DNA from: Rhynchopus sp. YZ270_cl-10
Lineage: Eukaryota > Euglenozoa > Diplonemea > Diplonemida > Diplonemidae
Direction: 5' to 3'
Assembly: GCA_964035575.1 (NCBI GenBank)
Contig: OZ037866.1
Coordinates: 1,481,364 to 1,545,363, forward strand
Length of the DNA stretch: 64,000 nt
The notes beneath the pieces are model-generated. The model saw nothing but the letters and a program-made list of their open reading frames with translations. It was not told the origin of the DNA and ran no database searches. Below, piece by piece: positions 31,023-43,384 of this stretch. Position 1 is the stretch's first letter; each line of letters starts with the position of its first letter. Both the position numbers and the translations under genes were made by a program.

Positions 31023-34000
31023 CCTCTAGCTACAGTCTGTCTGACTCGCAAAGAACTAACGTTGTGCTCTTTTGCTAACTTCCAACCACCCACCTCTACA
31101 CATCCCACAGGAGTATTTCATACCCCTTTCTTGGTAACAACTTACACTTGAACAATCTGCAATGTCACTAGCAGTGTCCCTGACACTACTGTGCCTTGCC
31201 GCAGAACCACAATGCCCAACGGATCGTAACTCGTGCATAAGGAAGCTCCTACCCGAGGGTGTCAGTTCCACTGGTGACAAAGAGTACTCCTGCAACAGCT
31301 CGTCGTGGAAGGTGTACGACTACTGCTACACAGAAGCATGCCCGATCCGTCTTGTCATCACGGACCCACCAGAGCTGCGTACGTGGATGTGTGCAACAGA
31401 CAACAAGTTCGAACCTTACAACCCAGCCGCACACATCGACCTGTACCACAAACTGAACAACAAAGTGTTGGACATCCTGCCTGTCGGGAACCAGGCCACG
31501 TACGACAGAAGAGGGTGCAAGGACAGCGACTTCAGCGCAGGTGGGAAAGACTTCAACGGGAAGATTGCGATGATCCAGAGAGGCACCTGTGGCTACAGTG
31601 CAAAGGGTATTACTGCACAGACTGCAGGTGCAAGCATTGCGATTGTGTACGACTACTACCTGTACTACTTCCACAGGTCCATGGGAGGTGACTCAACTGG
31701 ACTCACCATCCCCACACTGTATGTGGCAAGACACTTGGGAGAGGTGGTGGTGAAGGCAGCTGAGAGTGGGAAGGCAGTGAAGGGTAAGATTGAGTTCAAT
31801 TGCGACAGGACGCCCACCCATTCGTTTGACCAAGGTGCAGACTACCCTTGGGATGGATGTGCCTCAAACAGTATGGACTTGGCGAAAACCTGCAAAACAG
31901 TTGAGAACGACAAGCAGGAGCGGTTGTGCGAGAAGTGTGCATTGGAGATGCAGCTGCCTGGTGCGGAGACGCTGTGCTTCTTTGGAAACGACCTGCGTCC
32001 GAGGAAGAGAGAGACGCTGTTCCACCTGACGACACCCCTCCCATACAACTCACCTGCGGACGAGGTTGTGTTCGCATCTGAGCTGCCGGGCAGAGGGTGC
32101 CTGGCATCTGACTTTGCTGAGTTGCGTGGCAAGATGGTGATCATCCCCGAGACAGGTCGCTGTACGCTTGTGTCGTCGGTTATTCTTGCGCAAGAAGCAG
32201 GTGTGAAGGCGTACATGATGGTGACGTCGACGTACTACCTGCAGTGGTACCGTATCAGAGCCTACTCCCACTTTGTGACAATCCCTGTGCACACAACAGA
32301 CTACCACGCACACGGGAAGTTGACTGTCTTCGGACAGGCGAAGGGGACGTACAAGGCAGGGATTGGGTACGTTTTCCCTGCTGTGTTGTTTCAGGAAGGT
32401 GCGTACCCAGTAACAGACCCACCAACACCTGCTCCGACAGACGAGCCAGAAGTGTCGAACGTTCTCGAACTCGACACGTCTGCAGACTTTGAGTGGAAAA
32501 CAGGTACAATTATATGTCTGGTTGTGATCATTCTGGACACACTGCTGCTGGTTGGGATCTTTGTGAAGCAGCAGCGCGACCGTGTTGTGCTGCCCGAGGA
32601 GGCTGTGCCAGAAGGTGCGTCGATCCCGCTTGGGTTGGCGCTGATGGGTGTGTCGCTGACGCTTCTGATCCTGATTGCGGTTGTGACGTTCACACTGACA
32701 CATGCGGCAGGGAAGGACTCGACGGACAAGGCGTTGGAGAGTGGGAGGTTCGCAATTGACGTGACGCACGCAAATCTGGGGAAGAACACTGTGGAGCTGG
32801 CTGACCAGATTCGTGGTACGGTTCTTGCAACTGTGACACAGGCCCTGACGGATGAGGTGCGCCAAGTTGAGTACAAGCTGAAGGTGGTGCAGAACACGTT
32901 CTATGGCTTCAACGAGTCCTTCCAGTCGTTCAATGAACGGTTCTACACACTGATGCGACTTGTGAGGAATCAGGACACAACAATCGATTCCACCCGATTC
33001 CAGGTGTTCACAACACGTGGCTTCTTTATGAACTACCGTTACATGACTGACGACAGGGACGATGCTGCACGCAACGACGGTGTGGTGGGACCTGTCCAGC
33101 AAACACAGGCAGGGTGGCTGTACGGCTACAACCATTACGAACAGAACTTGGTTGATCGTGTGTTTTACGTTGGCGGTCACACACAAAACTATGAATCCAA
33201 CGCGTCCAGGATGCTTGGGTCGAACTACGGAGATCCGTTCTCAGTCACTGTGGGGAAACCTGCAAACCATGTGCAGTGGATGCCGTCGAAGGTGACATTC
33301 CCGTTTCCGTTTCATGGGATATCAACAATGATGAGTGCTTTTGTACCTCTTGGGAATGAAGGAGCTTACATGGGTACCATTGAAGCACACATGTCGCTGA
33401 GTGGCTTTGTTTCTTCCGCCCTTGCGTCACAGAAAAGCAAAAACCTTGAGAACATGACTTTGTTGATCTTGGATCGTGAGGACAGGACCATCTTTGGTTC
33501 TCAGGGTTCAGGTGCTTCTGCAACCCAGAATCAAGGGAAGGTCTTCACCACGGATTACACGAACATGTACAGTCTGTACACCACCATCACGTCACCATCT
33601 GTGATCGTGAAGGCCTTCGACGAGTACATGACAAGCAGGGGTGGATGGGGTGAGGACAAGGAGATCACAGGTGAGTTTGACCAGAAGGAGTACTTCACTC
33701 ACCAGGACCACCTGATGCTGACAGACATCACTGCTGAGGGTGGGAAGGCAAAGGACACTGGGTCGCACGGGTGGGACGTGGAGATGCGTGACGGTGCTTG
33801 CGGGAACTGTGTTGCACACGACGCGCAAGTGGGCAAGGACGTGCTGGAGTTTGACGGGAGCACGACACTGCACCTGTACAGAAACTTCACGAAGAACACA
33901 GAGATTGTGAAGCGCCACACCACGTCTACGTCGCCGTACATGAACTCGATGAGTGCGTACCAGGAGGTGCACACCTTTCCGGACGGCTCGGAGTGCATTG

Positions 34001-35826
34001 CACACACCACACGGACGTCGCCCACTACTTCCGAAACACGTTGCATGCTTCGTGACGACATCTTTGCTGGTGGCTACTTTGCCATCAACATGCGTATTAA
34101 CCCGTCGGTTGTGTACGATGAAACGTCTCCCGGTGCCTCAACACCCCGTCTCCTCTCGGACACACCTGTGGGTGACGCGAACGTGCGACTGTTTGCGAAC
34201 GGGCAGTTGTACCTTGGGATCTTCACGTATGGGTGCAGGACGAAGGCCATCGAAGGTGGTCTTCCTATCAACTCTTGGACCACTCTGACTGCTGTTCTGA
34301 AGAGCTCTGGCGGGAAGAGCTACTGCCGTGTTTACCTGAACGGGACACAGTACAGTGAAGGACGGTCTGCTAGATCGAGTAGTGACGCCAGAAACCACGC
34401 AGAACCAATCCGTGTTGGGCAGTACTTCCGAGGACGTATTGATGCACTTCAGCTGTTCTGGATGCATCTATCCAATAAGGAGATCCGTGCACTGCACACA
34501 GAGAGGAAGCTTGTGCGTGAAGTGTACTCGAAGGTACGTTACGTGGAGACACAGAACCTGAACTTGAACGGGCAGGAGACACGCGGAAACTTGCGTGCAG
34601 GAGTGTCGTGGCTGGTGGCAGCAATGATCCCACGTCAGGACATCATGGGGATTGTGGACAAGAATAACGCAGAAGCAAAACAGAACCTTGACACGCAGGA
34701 AGCAAACACAAACAAGGAAGTGAAGCAGAAGGCGAACGCAACGATCATGATCATAGTTGCGATGGCAATGTCGTCTGTTGTGATCTTCTTGGTCTTCAAC
34801 GATCTGATCACAAAGCCGTTTGAGCAGACGGCTCTGCTGATGGCGGAGGCAGCTGTGTTGCGTATTGACACAATGCCGGAAACGAAGTCGTTTGTGCGTG
34901 AGCTGCAGACAATGAACCAAGCGATGGTGCTGCTTCTGTCGAACCTGCAGATGTACAAGAGTTACATGCCACAGTCTTTGGTCATGGACAGAGAGGACGA
35001 CGACGACGACACATACGAACCGTCCATTAGTGTTGTCAGGTCTGGTGTCTCGGACTCCAGGTCGCGTCAGTCGCGTACGACACACCGCAGTGCGTCGTCA
35101 GGTACGTCAGGCAGGCAAGCCGGAGTAGGTGCAGGTGCGGTGAAGAAGCAGATGGTCACGTCACTTTCAAAGAAGAAGTTCTCATTCTGTGTCATGAACG
35201 TTGTGAACTGGCATAAGACCGTGAGCGAGGTGGGCGAGGACAAAGCTATCCACATGCACGCAGGTCTGCTGGATATATTCTTGATGACGTGCTCTTCACA
35301 CAAAGGTGTTTGCGAAGTCTTCTGTGGCGACAGGATGTCGTGCAGCTTCAACGCCGCCAAGCCAGCATCCGGACACAAAGCAATGGCTGTGACTAGCGTG
35401 CATGGTACCAAAGAACTGCTGCTGCAGCAAGGCCAGGGATCACTCGAGCTCTCGGGATCATGTGTGTCGGGAGAGGGCCGTGTGGGGAACATTGGCACGC
35501 AGAGCATGAAGCGGTTCACACTTCTGTCGCCCACAGTCACAGTAGGTTTTGCACTGGAGAGGTTTGCGAAGGAGTACCAAATGGGTCTTGTCGTTGACTC
35601 GATCGTGCAGATGGAGGTGGCGCACTCGTACTCGCTCAAGACCGTCGACAGCATTCTTTTCCCAAAGCTGCGTTCCAAGCCGATGAGGGTCTACCAGGTG
35701 CTGGACAAGAAAGAGAAGCAGCAGGACGAGGAGTGGATGTACGAGCTGGAGGCTGGCGAGAAGGCTGACAAGATGCTTTCCTGGAACACGTGGGTTGCAG
35801 CTGTGATTGACGGTGACTTTGAGGTA
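31023..35826 (+). repeat. Segmental duplication, copy B (receptor gene)
   Basis: Counterpart of 17728-22519. The left border CCTCTAGCTACAG is shared; the right border is the exon 1 donor site, after which the two introns have nothing in common. Confidence 0.95.
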
Positions 35827-36269
35827 TGGCCGGGAGAGCTTTTGCGTCTTGTTGCTCAGGTGCTTGAGCAACTTCACATTATTAAAGTGAAGGTGGAGTT
35901 TCACCTATTATTGTATTCGAGGTGATTAAATTAAGCACGGATGGTGTTCAGCTTTCATGTGTTCCTGAAACCCCTGTCAAGGACACATGCCAATATAAGG
36001 CCCCTCCGGAACACCAACAGAGGTTTAGCTTATTTATGTATTTTTGCAAAAACACACGAGTCGTTGCTGATGGGCGACATCCTCCGTTCTTGCGAATAAT
36101 TTAGCTTCCAAACTTTCACTCTATTTGCCAACCCTCATCCTCCCCACAGAAAGCCAGCAAGTTTGAAGAGCCCGCCAGTGGCATCGACTGCGAGAGCTCT
36201 GTTTACAAAAGGATGAAATCCGCAGCACAGTCGCAGAAGTGGGAGTCTAGCAGCATGCTTTTCCACTAG
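31162..36269 (+). CDS. Large receptor with PA, Cache-like, LamG-like and cyclase-homology domains (copy B)
   Basis: Exon 1 is 31162-35823 and exon 2 is 36150-36269; the intron runs GTATGG...CCCACAG, phase 0, giving 1593 residues. Same architecture as copy A: signal peptide, two PA-like domains, paired TM helices near 447-513, a large loop with Cache-like and LamG-like parts, TM3 near 1193 and cyclase homology (VGNIGTQSMKRFTLLSPTVT). The same catalytic substitutions occur: FCVMNVV in place of the FADI Asp, and VTVGFALE in place of VNxAARLE. It differs from copy A in the first 40 residues, a short patch in the LamG part (about 1003-1075), the linker after TM3 (acidic DDDDD then Ser/Arg-rich), and patches of the cyclase region. 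The exon 2 tail (IDCESSVYKRMKSAA) is homologous to that of copy A. Probably a member of a larger surface-receptor family. Confidence 0.8.
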
Positions 36270-36370
36270 TGCAAAAGTGAGACGTCAATTTAGAATAGGT
36301 TGCCGCAAGCAGAGGTAGGACAATAAACAAAAAAGCAAGGGGGGAAAAGACAACAAATAAACTAAATTAA

Positions 36371-36570
36371 AACCATCTCTCCCGTGGAAGAGTAGTGTAG
36401 TGGTTAGGATAGCCGGGTCTTATGCAGTCCGGGGTTCACTTTCCCGCTGCAGAACCAAGTCATGGGCTGAACCTAAAACTGCTTTTTCCAGAAACCCCAC
36501 GCATCTGTGAGGGCTTCCCTGATTTATCTTCCCAGTAACAAGGGAATGCTGCCTGAGTAAAAAATAATAA
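36371..36570 (+). mobile_element. tRNA-derived SINE-like element
   Basis: Flanked by TAAATTAA at 36363-36370 and 36571-36578. The head resembles a tRNA (Glu or Asp type): an A-box TAGTGTAGTGG at 36393-36403 with GGTTAGGATA, and a B-box-like GGTTCACTTTC at 36433-36443. No proper anticodon stem or acceptor stem forms, so it is not a working tRNA. A unique body follows, then an A-rich tail (AAAAAATAATAA). Internal pol III boxes, tail and duplication fit a SINE mobilised by a LINE. Confidence 0.6.
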
Positions 36571-36578
36571 TAAATTAA

Positions 36579-39286
36579 GCACACGTCTGTCACGTCTGAC
36601 CAAGGCTGTGAAGTTCTTATTAGTGTTTCCAACGGCGAGAATTTACTCCTGAAGGGAAGGCGAGCGACAAAAAAAAACAAATGAAAGAAATAAAGAAAGA
36701 AAAAACAGGTTACTTTTTGACAAAGTTGTCCCTCTTGCTGAGTTCTGCAACAAATACGTTTTTTTTTTTGAACGAAAAGAAAAAAACGGCAAAACAAACA
36801 CCAAGTTTTCAGCACCCCTCCCTCTCCTCCCTTCGCACAGATTTGCTTTTTCCCTCTCCACTCTTTGCGATGCTGTTGTACTAGAGCACGTGTTGCAGTT
36901 CTTGACCTGTCTGAGCGAGCTCCCTCCGTGTTGCCTTGCACAGCCACACATTTGCGACTTTTGCATCCATCCCACAATGAATCGTACGCCAAAATGCAAC
37001 TGTAATATGAAGTTCCACAGAAGCTGGGCTTTGTATGTTCAGAAAAACTTGTATTTGGTGGTCACAGGTTTGTCAAATGCAAAAAAAACGCAAAAAAGCG
37101 TAAAAACTGCGGCTGAAGTAGGCAACACGGGCTCAGATCCAATTTATATCCTCCCAAAATAAATGAACCAATCACCATATTAAAAAAAAACATAGCAAAC
37201 TTAGGGTGGGTCTGATGCAACAATGTTTTTGAACAGTATTTTTAGGAAAAAAAACAAATTCTAGCCCTTTTGGGTGACATTGAGCACAGAACCCACTCTT
37301 TGGTGGACAATTCGACGAACAAAAAGAGAGGCCCCCAGAGGGCCAATTTTACAACGAAAAAAAAGTATCAAAAAAAAAGAAAACAAGTAATTGCTATCGG
37401 AAAAAAAACGGGGTGTGATGTGGAACTCCATCCTGTAGAAATAATCTACAATAAGCCCAGCATTCTGCTCTTCTGCAGGTATGCTAACGCTCTTCGTACA
37501 CTGCCAGACCCACTGGGACGCCAGCATCTGAAACGTTCAAGAAGGGGGGCTGTCCTCTTCGTCCAGCACCATCTGCTCGATAGCGTTGTTGGACGCCCGC
37601 TCGGCCGGCTCGGCGTGGTCCAGCTCGTTTTTGTCCACAGGCTCCCCACATTGTAGTCGTCGTTGGAGCAGTGCGGAAGGAACACAGAATGCACAGACTA
37701 CAACACATCGATCACACCAGCAAATCGCCAGGATGCTACGGTGGTTTCGAAAATCGCGCGGAGTTTTCCACAGCACACCCGCTTTTTTCTTAGCAATTAC
37801 TTGTCCTTGTTGTTTTTGTTGTTTTCAACCACCTTCCTTCAACCCTTGTAGGATCAGTTGTTATTTTTTTCGCGAAAACATGAAATTACACATTTCAAGA
37901 GAACAAATTAAAAAGGGTCCTTATTTGCATTTTTGGGATCCGCCCGTGCAGTGGTGGGGTCAATCTCGAAAATTGGACAATTTTTTGACCACTTAAATTT
38001 TGAGAAATATGAGCCCGGTTCCTTATACGTGGGGCCCATTTTCGGCTAAAATTTTCCTCAAAATCTGGTTTTGTAAAATTGACCCTTTCCCCCCCCCCAC
38101 ATCGATTTCAATACTATACCTTACTTCACCTACGGTTGCCCTTACAGGGGGGTGAAGGAAGGTAAGTTGAAAAGTGGTAGATAAGAAAGAAGGTCAATAT
38201 CCCCCTCCCATCCATATCCCATGGGTTTTGTTAGTGGGGGTTTCTTTTTCTATAATTTCCCCAGAAAGTTGTCGTTTCCCCAAAGAAAAAGTGTGTTCGA
38301 AAATTTTTTAAAAAAATGCCAATTGTTTTTGACCCTGCAGGGGAGTGTTCTTTTTTCAGAAACAAAACAAGCAAACACGACGTAACTTTTTTGAATCATG
38401 ATTTCAAAAAGCGCGTCGTGTATCCAAACGTGCCAAATCAGTTTGGCCAGACGAAAATTTACACAATTGTCACGACAACAGTGACAGGTTATATTTTTCT
38501 TTCATCGTCTGGAACAACTGAGCCATGTTCTGGAAGTAGTCTTGACTTTTCGTCATTCTGGCCTACAGGCTTCCTGTAATGTCCTACAATATGTGGTGCA
38601 AATCTGCCTATTTGTAAAATGTCTTTTTTTTTTCTCTTTTGTTGGACTACAGTAAATTTTTTTACATATTTTTGTTCTACACAATGTTGCCTAAATTAGT
38701 AATGAGCATTTTCTGTAACAACACTTCAATGCAATGACGAAAGGTGGAACACAGAGGAGAGGATTCCTGTGCTCCCAAAGTTCTTATTTGCCTGGTGTTT
38801 TGCAATTCAAAGCTGCATGCACCTATCCAAGAGTTATATTTCTTGCACGCTTTACTGCTTCTTCTTGATGTGCCTTACTAGGCATCCGCATTCAAGGTTT
38901 TTTTTTCTCTTTCTTTTTCAAAGAAAGACGGGAACATTTTTGTTGATCCCTCACCATATACTATCAATTTATTGATTGCATATGACCACTTCTTTCTTTT
39001 CTTTTTCGTCCTCTTGTAGTTCTTCTTTTTTTGACAAAAAATGAACTCACCTTTTTGGCTTTCTGTAAAGGTGCAGTTCGCCCCAGTATATTTTATTATC
39101 TTGTCAAGTTTCTTGCTTTTCTTTTAAAATGTTTGTGCACACAAGACGTTTTCAAAGGTACTTCTATTATTTGCATTTTTCTGGACAAACAAATCCCAAA
39201 GCATTGTGTATGCTTATCCGCATTTATTGCTCTCTGTCCCCTCGGGGAACCTTTACGTCTGCCGATGAAACGGTGAGGCGTTTGTA
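36579..39286. other. Long intergenic region
   Basis: About 2.7 kb, AT-rich. Apart from the dispersed repeat at 37914-38090 I see no gene I would defend. An 87-codon ATG frame at 38316-38579 (MPIVFDPAGECSFFR...) is not low in complexity and may be an exon, but has no recognisable domain. Confidence 0.4.
37914..38090 (+). repeat. Dispersed GTGGGGTCAAT repeat, copy 4 (long)
   Basis: From TCCTTATTTGCATTTTTGGG to TCTGGTTTTGTAAAATTGACCC; matches 27172-27340 almost throughout. Confidence 0.85.
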
Positions 39287-39627
39287 AAGGGGCCCCCCGA
39301 ATAAGTTCCCCCCCAAATAATAGGTATTTTCCCAAATAACTTCTTTTTTTTCCAGATTTTAGGTGCCGAAAAAGTTACCGAATAACTTCGCCCCCTCCCA
39401 CTTCCTTTTTTATTTTTCAAAAATTTCCTCCAAACTGATAGTGTACTGTATATTTTTTTTGCGGAGCAAAAAAAAGCAGTATAAAATGGCGCCGCAGGCG
39501 AAAAACATTTATGGTACGGTGTTTTTTGCCCAAATAACTTCCCCCCCAAATAACTTCGATTCCAAATAACTTCTTTTATTCTTCGAGCAACCACCCCCAA
39601 ATAAAGAACTTATTCGGGGGGCCCCTT
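39287..39627. mobile_element. MITE with 22-bp inverted repeats, TA-flanked
   Basis: Both ends start AAGGGGCCCCCCGAATAAGT (perfect inverted repeats) and each is bordered by TA (39285-39286 and 39628-39629). The interior has several AAATAACTTC boxes near both ends and one copy of the GCGGAGCAAAAAAA...GGCGCCGCAGGCG core that also sits in the element at 4434-5169. At 341 bp it encodes no protein. Confidence 0.8.
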
Positions 39628-40769
39628 TACTTTCAATCTCTTTTTATATTTTATTGCCAGCGAAAAGATAAATCAACTCAGAAAATGTGCACAAATTGTG
39701 AAAACGTACGGTGCCCCTGCCCTAAGGTTTCGTGTCTTCTCTCTTTCTCGGCATTACTAATGCCTACTGGGTAGGAAGTGGTAACGCTATTTTAACAGTC
39801 CCGACAAAAGTGCTAGTTGCACGTGTGACGGGATCCCTTTTGTTTTACGCTTGTTTATTCTACAGTTGTAGAGCTCCGACTAAAGTACGTAGTAAGGACA
39901 AACACCTTCAGTTTTTCTTTCTGATATCCCTTCCTCAAAAATAAAATAAAAAATAAAAAATAAAAAAGGAGGGGCAAACAATATCGGAGTATGGCATTAG
40001 TATGGCATAGGAGTATGGCAATGGTATTTCAATGATATAGGTGAGTGACGACACCTCCCCTTTTTCCAGTTGGGTGTGCACGTTTAGGAAAGGCAACTTC
40101 CTATTAAGCCCGCCGACGTCCATTTTCTTGGAGCTTCCGGACCGTACATGCTCCGTTCCCTAAAAAGGAATGGTAAAAAAGTTTTCAAAAAAAACTAGAT
40201 ATTTTCATGATATTCTGAAAAAAAGTCCCCCCCAATCCCTTCGCCAAAAGTGAAGTGTACCATTGATATTCCATTACTTTTTTGTGAAAATAAATACAAA
40301 AAAAAAAAAAAGGAAAAACAACCCTTACCTTTCTACCCCACTATCCACTTACGTTACTTATATTGTTTTTTTTTTTTGTATTTTTTTTTTTAAACTATTT
40401 TGCCCGCGTCGTTGACACTCCAGACATTCTAGTACTGTGTACCGGTATCCGTCAGGGTTCTTCATTAGTTACTTTAAAAAAAAAAAGAAAAGAAAACTTG
40501 AAAGATGAACATTCATGTGGAATGTACATGTTTCAAGCGTTAGTGACAAGTGATACCCTTAGGAGAGTATTCCGCGCGTGTGGGTCTTTCGGTGTGTATC
40601 AGCACAAGCCTTTTTTGTGATATTCTTGCGAGAGGTGCTGTACTTAGTACTGTCATCACTCATCACCCTTCGTCTTGGGTTGGGTCTGCTGTTCAGGATA
40701 AGACGTCGGAGTGAGACAGAAAATGTGTGTTTGTTGTGCAGGTGTACCGCCAAAGGACCGGAACTATTA
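39628..40769. other. Intergenic region
   Basis: AT-rich, with TAAAAAATAAAAAATAAAAA near 39945-39965. No gene seen. Confidence 0.4.
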
Positions 40770-40925
40770 AAGGGAGGCCCGTATAATTGCGGCCCAAATA
40801 AATACTATTTTACCGAATAAAGGAGGAGGGGTCCAAATGGCGGAAAAACAAAAGTTATTTGGAAACTAAGACCCTCAATCTAGAGTCTATAGTTATTATT
40901 TCCCAGGCCATTCGGGCCGCCCCTT
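40770..40925. mobile_element. Small MITE related to the 39287 element
   Basis: Ends AAGGGAGGCCCG and the imperfect complement CGGGCCGCCCCTT, with TA on each side (40768-40769 and 40926-40927). The interior has CCCAAATAAATAC and TTATTTGG boxes like the larger element. Confidence 0.6.
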
Positions 40926-43384
40926 TATTTGTGGAGGTTTTTTTCTTTTTTATTTTTGTGAGATCAAACACTATGCGTTTCGGTGCAATCTACTATAGCA
41001 CTCGAACCCCCTCCCTCCCCCTTAGGGTTCCACCTTCCCTTCGTGAGCGTGTGCCTGGTGCAGGATCATTTCTTTTATTCAGTGAGAGCGTTTGCACTAT
41101 CAACTTCTTCACTTTTTTTAAAAGGAAACTTGAGATAATCATGTTTTAATCATTGTTTCAAGCTTTCTTTGTTTGGGTTTTGATGAATGCGCGAAGAGGT
41201 ATCGCATTTGTCATCACCAAGTGTGTTTCTGCTTCACCCTTTTTGGTGCTCCGGGAGGGGTCGATATTGACAGGTCGCTGACAGGTCGTTGACCGACTTC
41301 CGAAAGCACCACTTTTGGAAAATCTGAAAAGTTCTCCTTTCCGGATTCCACAAGGCCCCCTCCCCCATATTCCCAAATCCGACTCTTGATTTTTTTGTCC
41401 TTTTTTTTTAGTTAATAAACCTTGGCGACGCTCCTCGCTTCTGATTTCGTATGTTTGACACCTCACCCGCCATTCCACAGAGCGAAAAAAGATATAAAAA
41501 ACCGACATTTGAGTACAGACCTTTATACCAGGTAGGTGTACAGTGATTTGTCGATACAACAAATAAAAAAAAGACAAAAAGCGGAATCCCAAGACACCCC
41601 AGACAAATTGTGGAATCGGCAAGAGAGGTGCTGACGTACTGACGGACTCAATATTACGTTGTTCAACCTGAAGAACGCGTGAAAAGGAGGAGTTTTTTTT
41701 TTAAATGTGTCAAGTGTTAAAATTCTTTCCCAGTTCCCCCCCGGGATTCTCTTTTTATTCCATCCAGATTTTGTTTCCTATTCTTTTATCCCCCAAAATT
41801 TTTTTACAAAAAAAAAAAAAAAAACCGGGTTTGCGCAAACACTCCTCTTCCCATGGGGTCAGTCTGGAGGCACCTCATAGCCATTTCATGTATGAAAAAT
41901 GGAATAGGTAATAGAGGGCTGTTCTCCTTTTGCAGACTCCTTGGGTTCGTTGTCCGCAAGGGGCACGTTGAAAGAGGGTTGGTTATAAGGTTTTACAAAG
42001 TGTGTGTATTCTGCTCCCCCAGTCCCCTCCCCCTTTCCCCCCCTTTTGTTCCAAGGAGGTGTTTTTTTGCTCTCATTTTGTGCACACTGACGGATATCCG
42101 TTTTGATGCCTCTCAAGGTGACCAAGTGGTGGCTTAGGTTTCATCTCCAGCTTTCATTGGTTGACTATGTGGCTCTTTCTTTTTCCGCGTCAAAAAAGGG
42201 TTGTCCCCGACGTTTATTTGCACGAGGTGCCCAAGGCTGGACGGGATATGGTACATTTTTTAGCCTGGTGTCAGACCAGAGTTGTAGGTAACGAGTAACT
42301 CTGCCACACACCGGGGGGTGACGTGCGTTGTCTGTGTAACCTCCCGTCCCGTTCAGCGATAGATGATGGATAGTTGTCACACCCAAGGTGGGTGTCGCTC
42401 CTGCTCTTCTCTTCCCTCTTTCCACACGTCGTCTTCTTTTTCGACATTTTCCAGCAAAATTATGCTCTCCCAAAACTTCCTCCTCCCTCCCCCTCCCTCT
42501 CTTTCCTTTCAATTTTGGGTCTCTTTAACTCGATTACCCATTTTCGTACCCAGAAACGGGAATTGGGTATTTGAGAAGGTTACCCTTTGTTTTCTTTCCC
42601 TCGAACGAAAAAAAAAAAACAAAAAAAAACACCCCCCAAAAAAAAAATGTTGCTGCGAGTAGAGATTTTGCGAGATTGCAAGGCGTTGAGCCAGTCCTAT
42701 TGATTTTTTTTGAAAAAAAAAGGAAAAAAGGTGATTATGCAAAGCCTTGCTAGTGGGTAAGCAGGTTTCGTACTTAAAATGCAACATAAATGTGTCGTTG
42801 TTCACTTTAAAAGTAACAAAATTACTGCAACTGCTTTCTTGTAGAGTAGTCTGTCTTCAAAATAAAAAAGCTCTTTTTTTGTGGAACTAAAATACACGTT
42901 GACGGTGCGTGTATTGATTTTGAACTCATGAAAAAAAGAACAGGGTCAATAATTTTGCGTTCTTGATGTCTGCCTTCTTTTTCGTTTGCATCACTTTCCC
43001 CTAAATTCCTAAAGTTGTGAAGTGTGCAAATAACAAAATGGTTCTTATATACCATTTGTCGGAGCGGTGAAGTGAAACTAAAAGCAGATGTCATTCCCAG
43101 CTGATAGACGTACGTATTAGAATGGGCACCATTCTGTGGCAGCAATGCACTCTCGTCGGGTTTTGGGCCACCACACACCGCACTACAATTGCACTTCTTA
43201 CTGATGAAGACCATCCTTCTCCCTCTTCTTTCGTTTTCACACTTCATCAGTTTAGTCAGCAACGGTCACTCATTGCTGAGTTTGTATGTGATGGCCAGTC
43301 CTTTCTTTTTACGTACCTGTCTGATTATCGTCAGGTTCCAACACTTCACAACACTGCAGATACTATATTGATACCATTTTCACA
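40926..43384. other. Long intergenic region before the oxidase
   Basis: About 2.5 kb with A- and T-runs and C-rich tracts. No family recognised in any frame. The start of the oxidase is preceded by a weak pyrimidine stretch and CAG at about 43334. Confidence 0.4.

Noticed and set aside
36385-36465. A functional tRNA gene
   Set aside because: A- and B-box-like sequences are present, but acceptor and anticodon stems do not pair; treated as SINE head.
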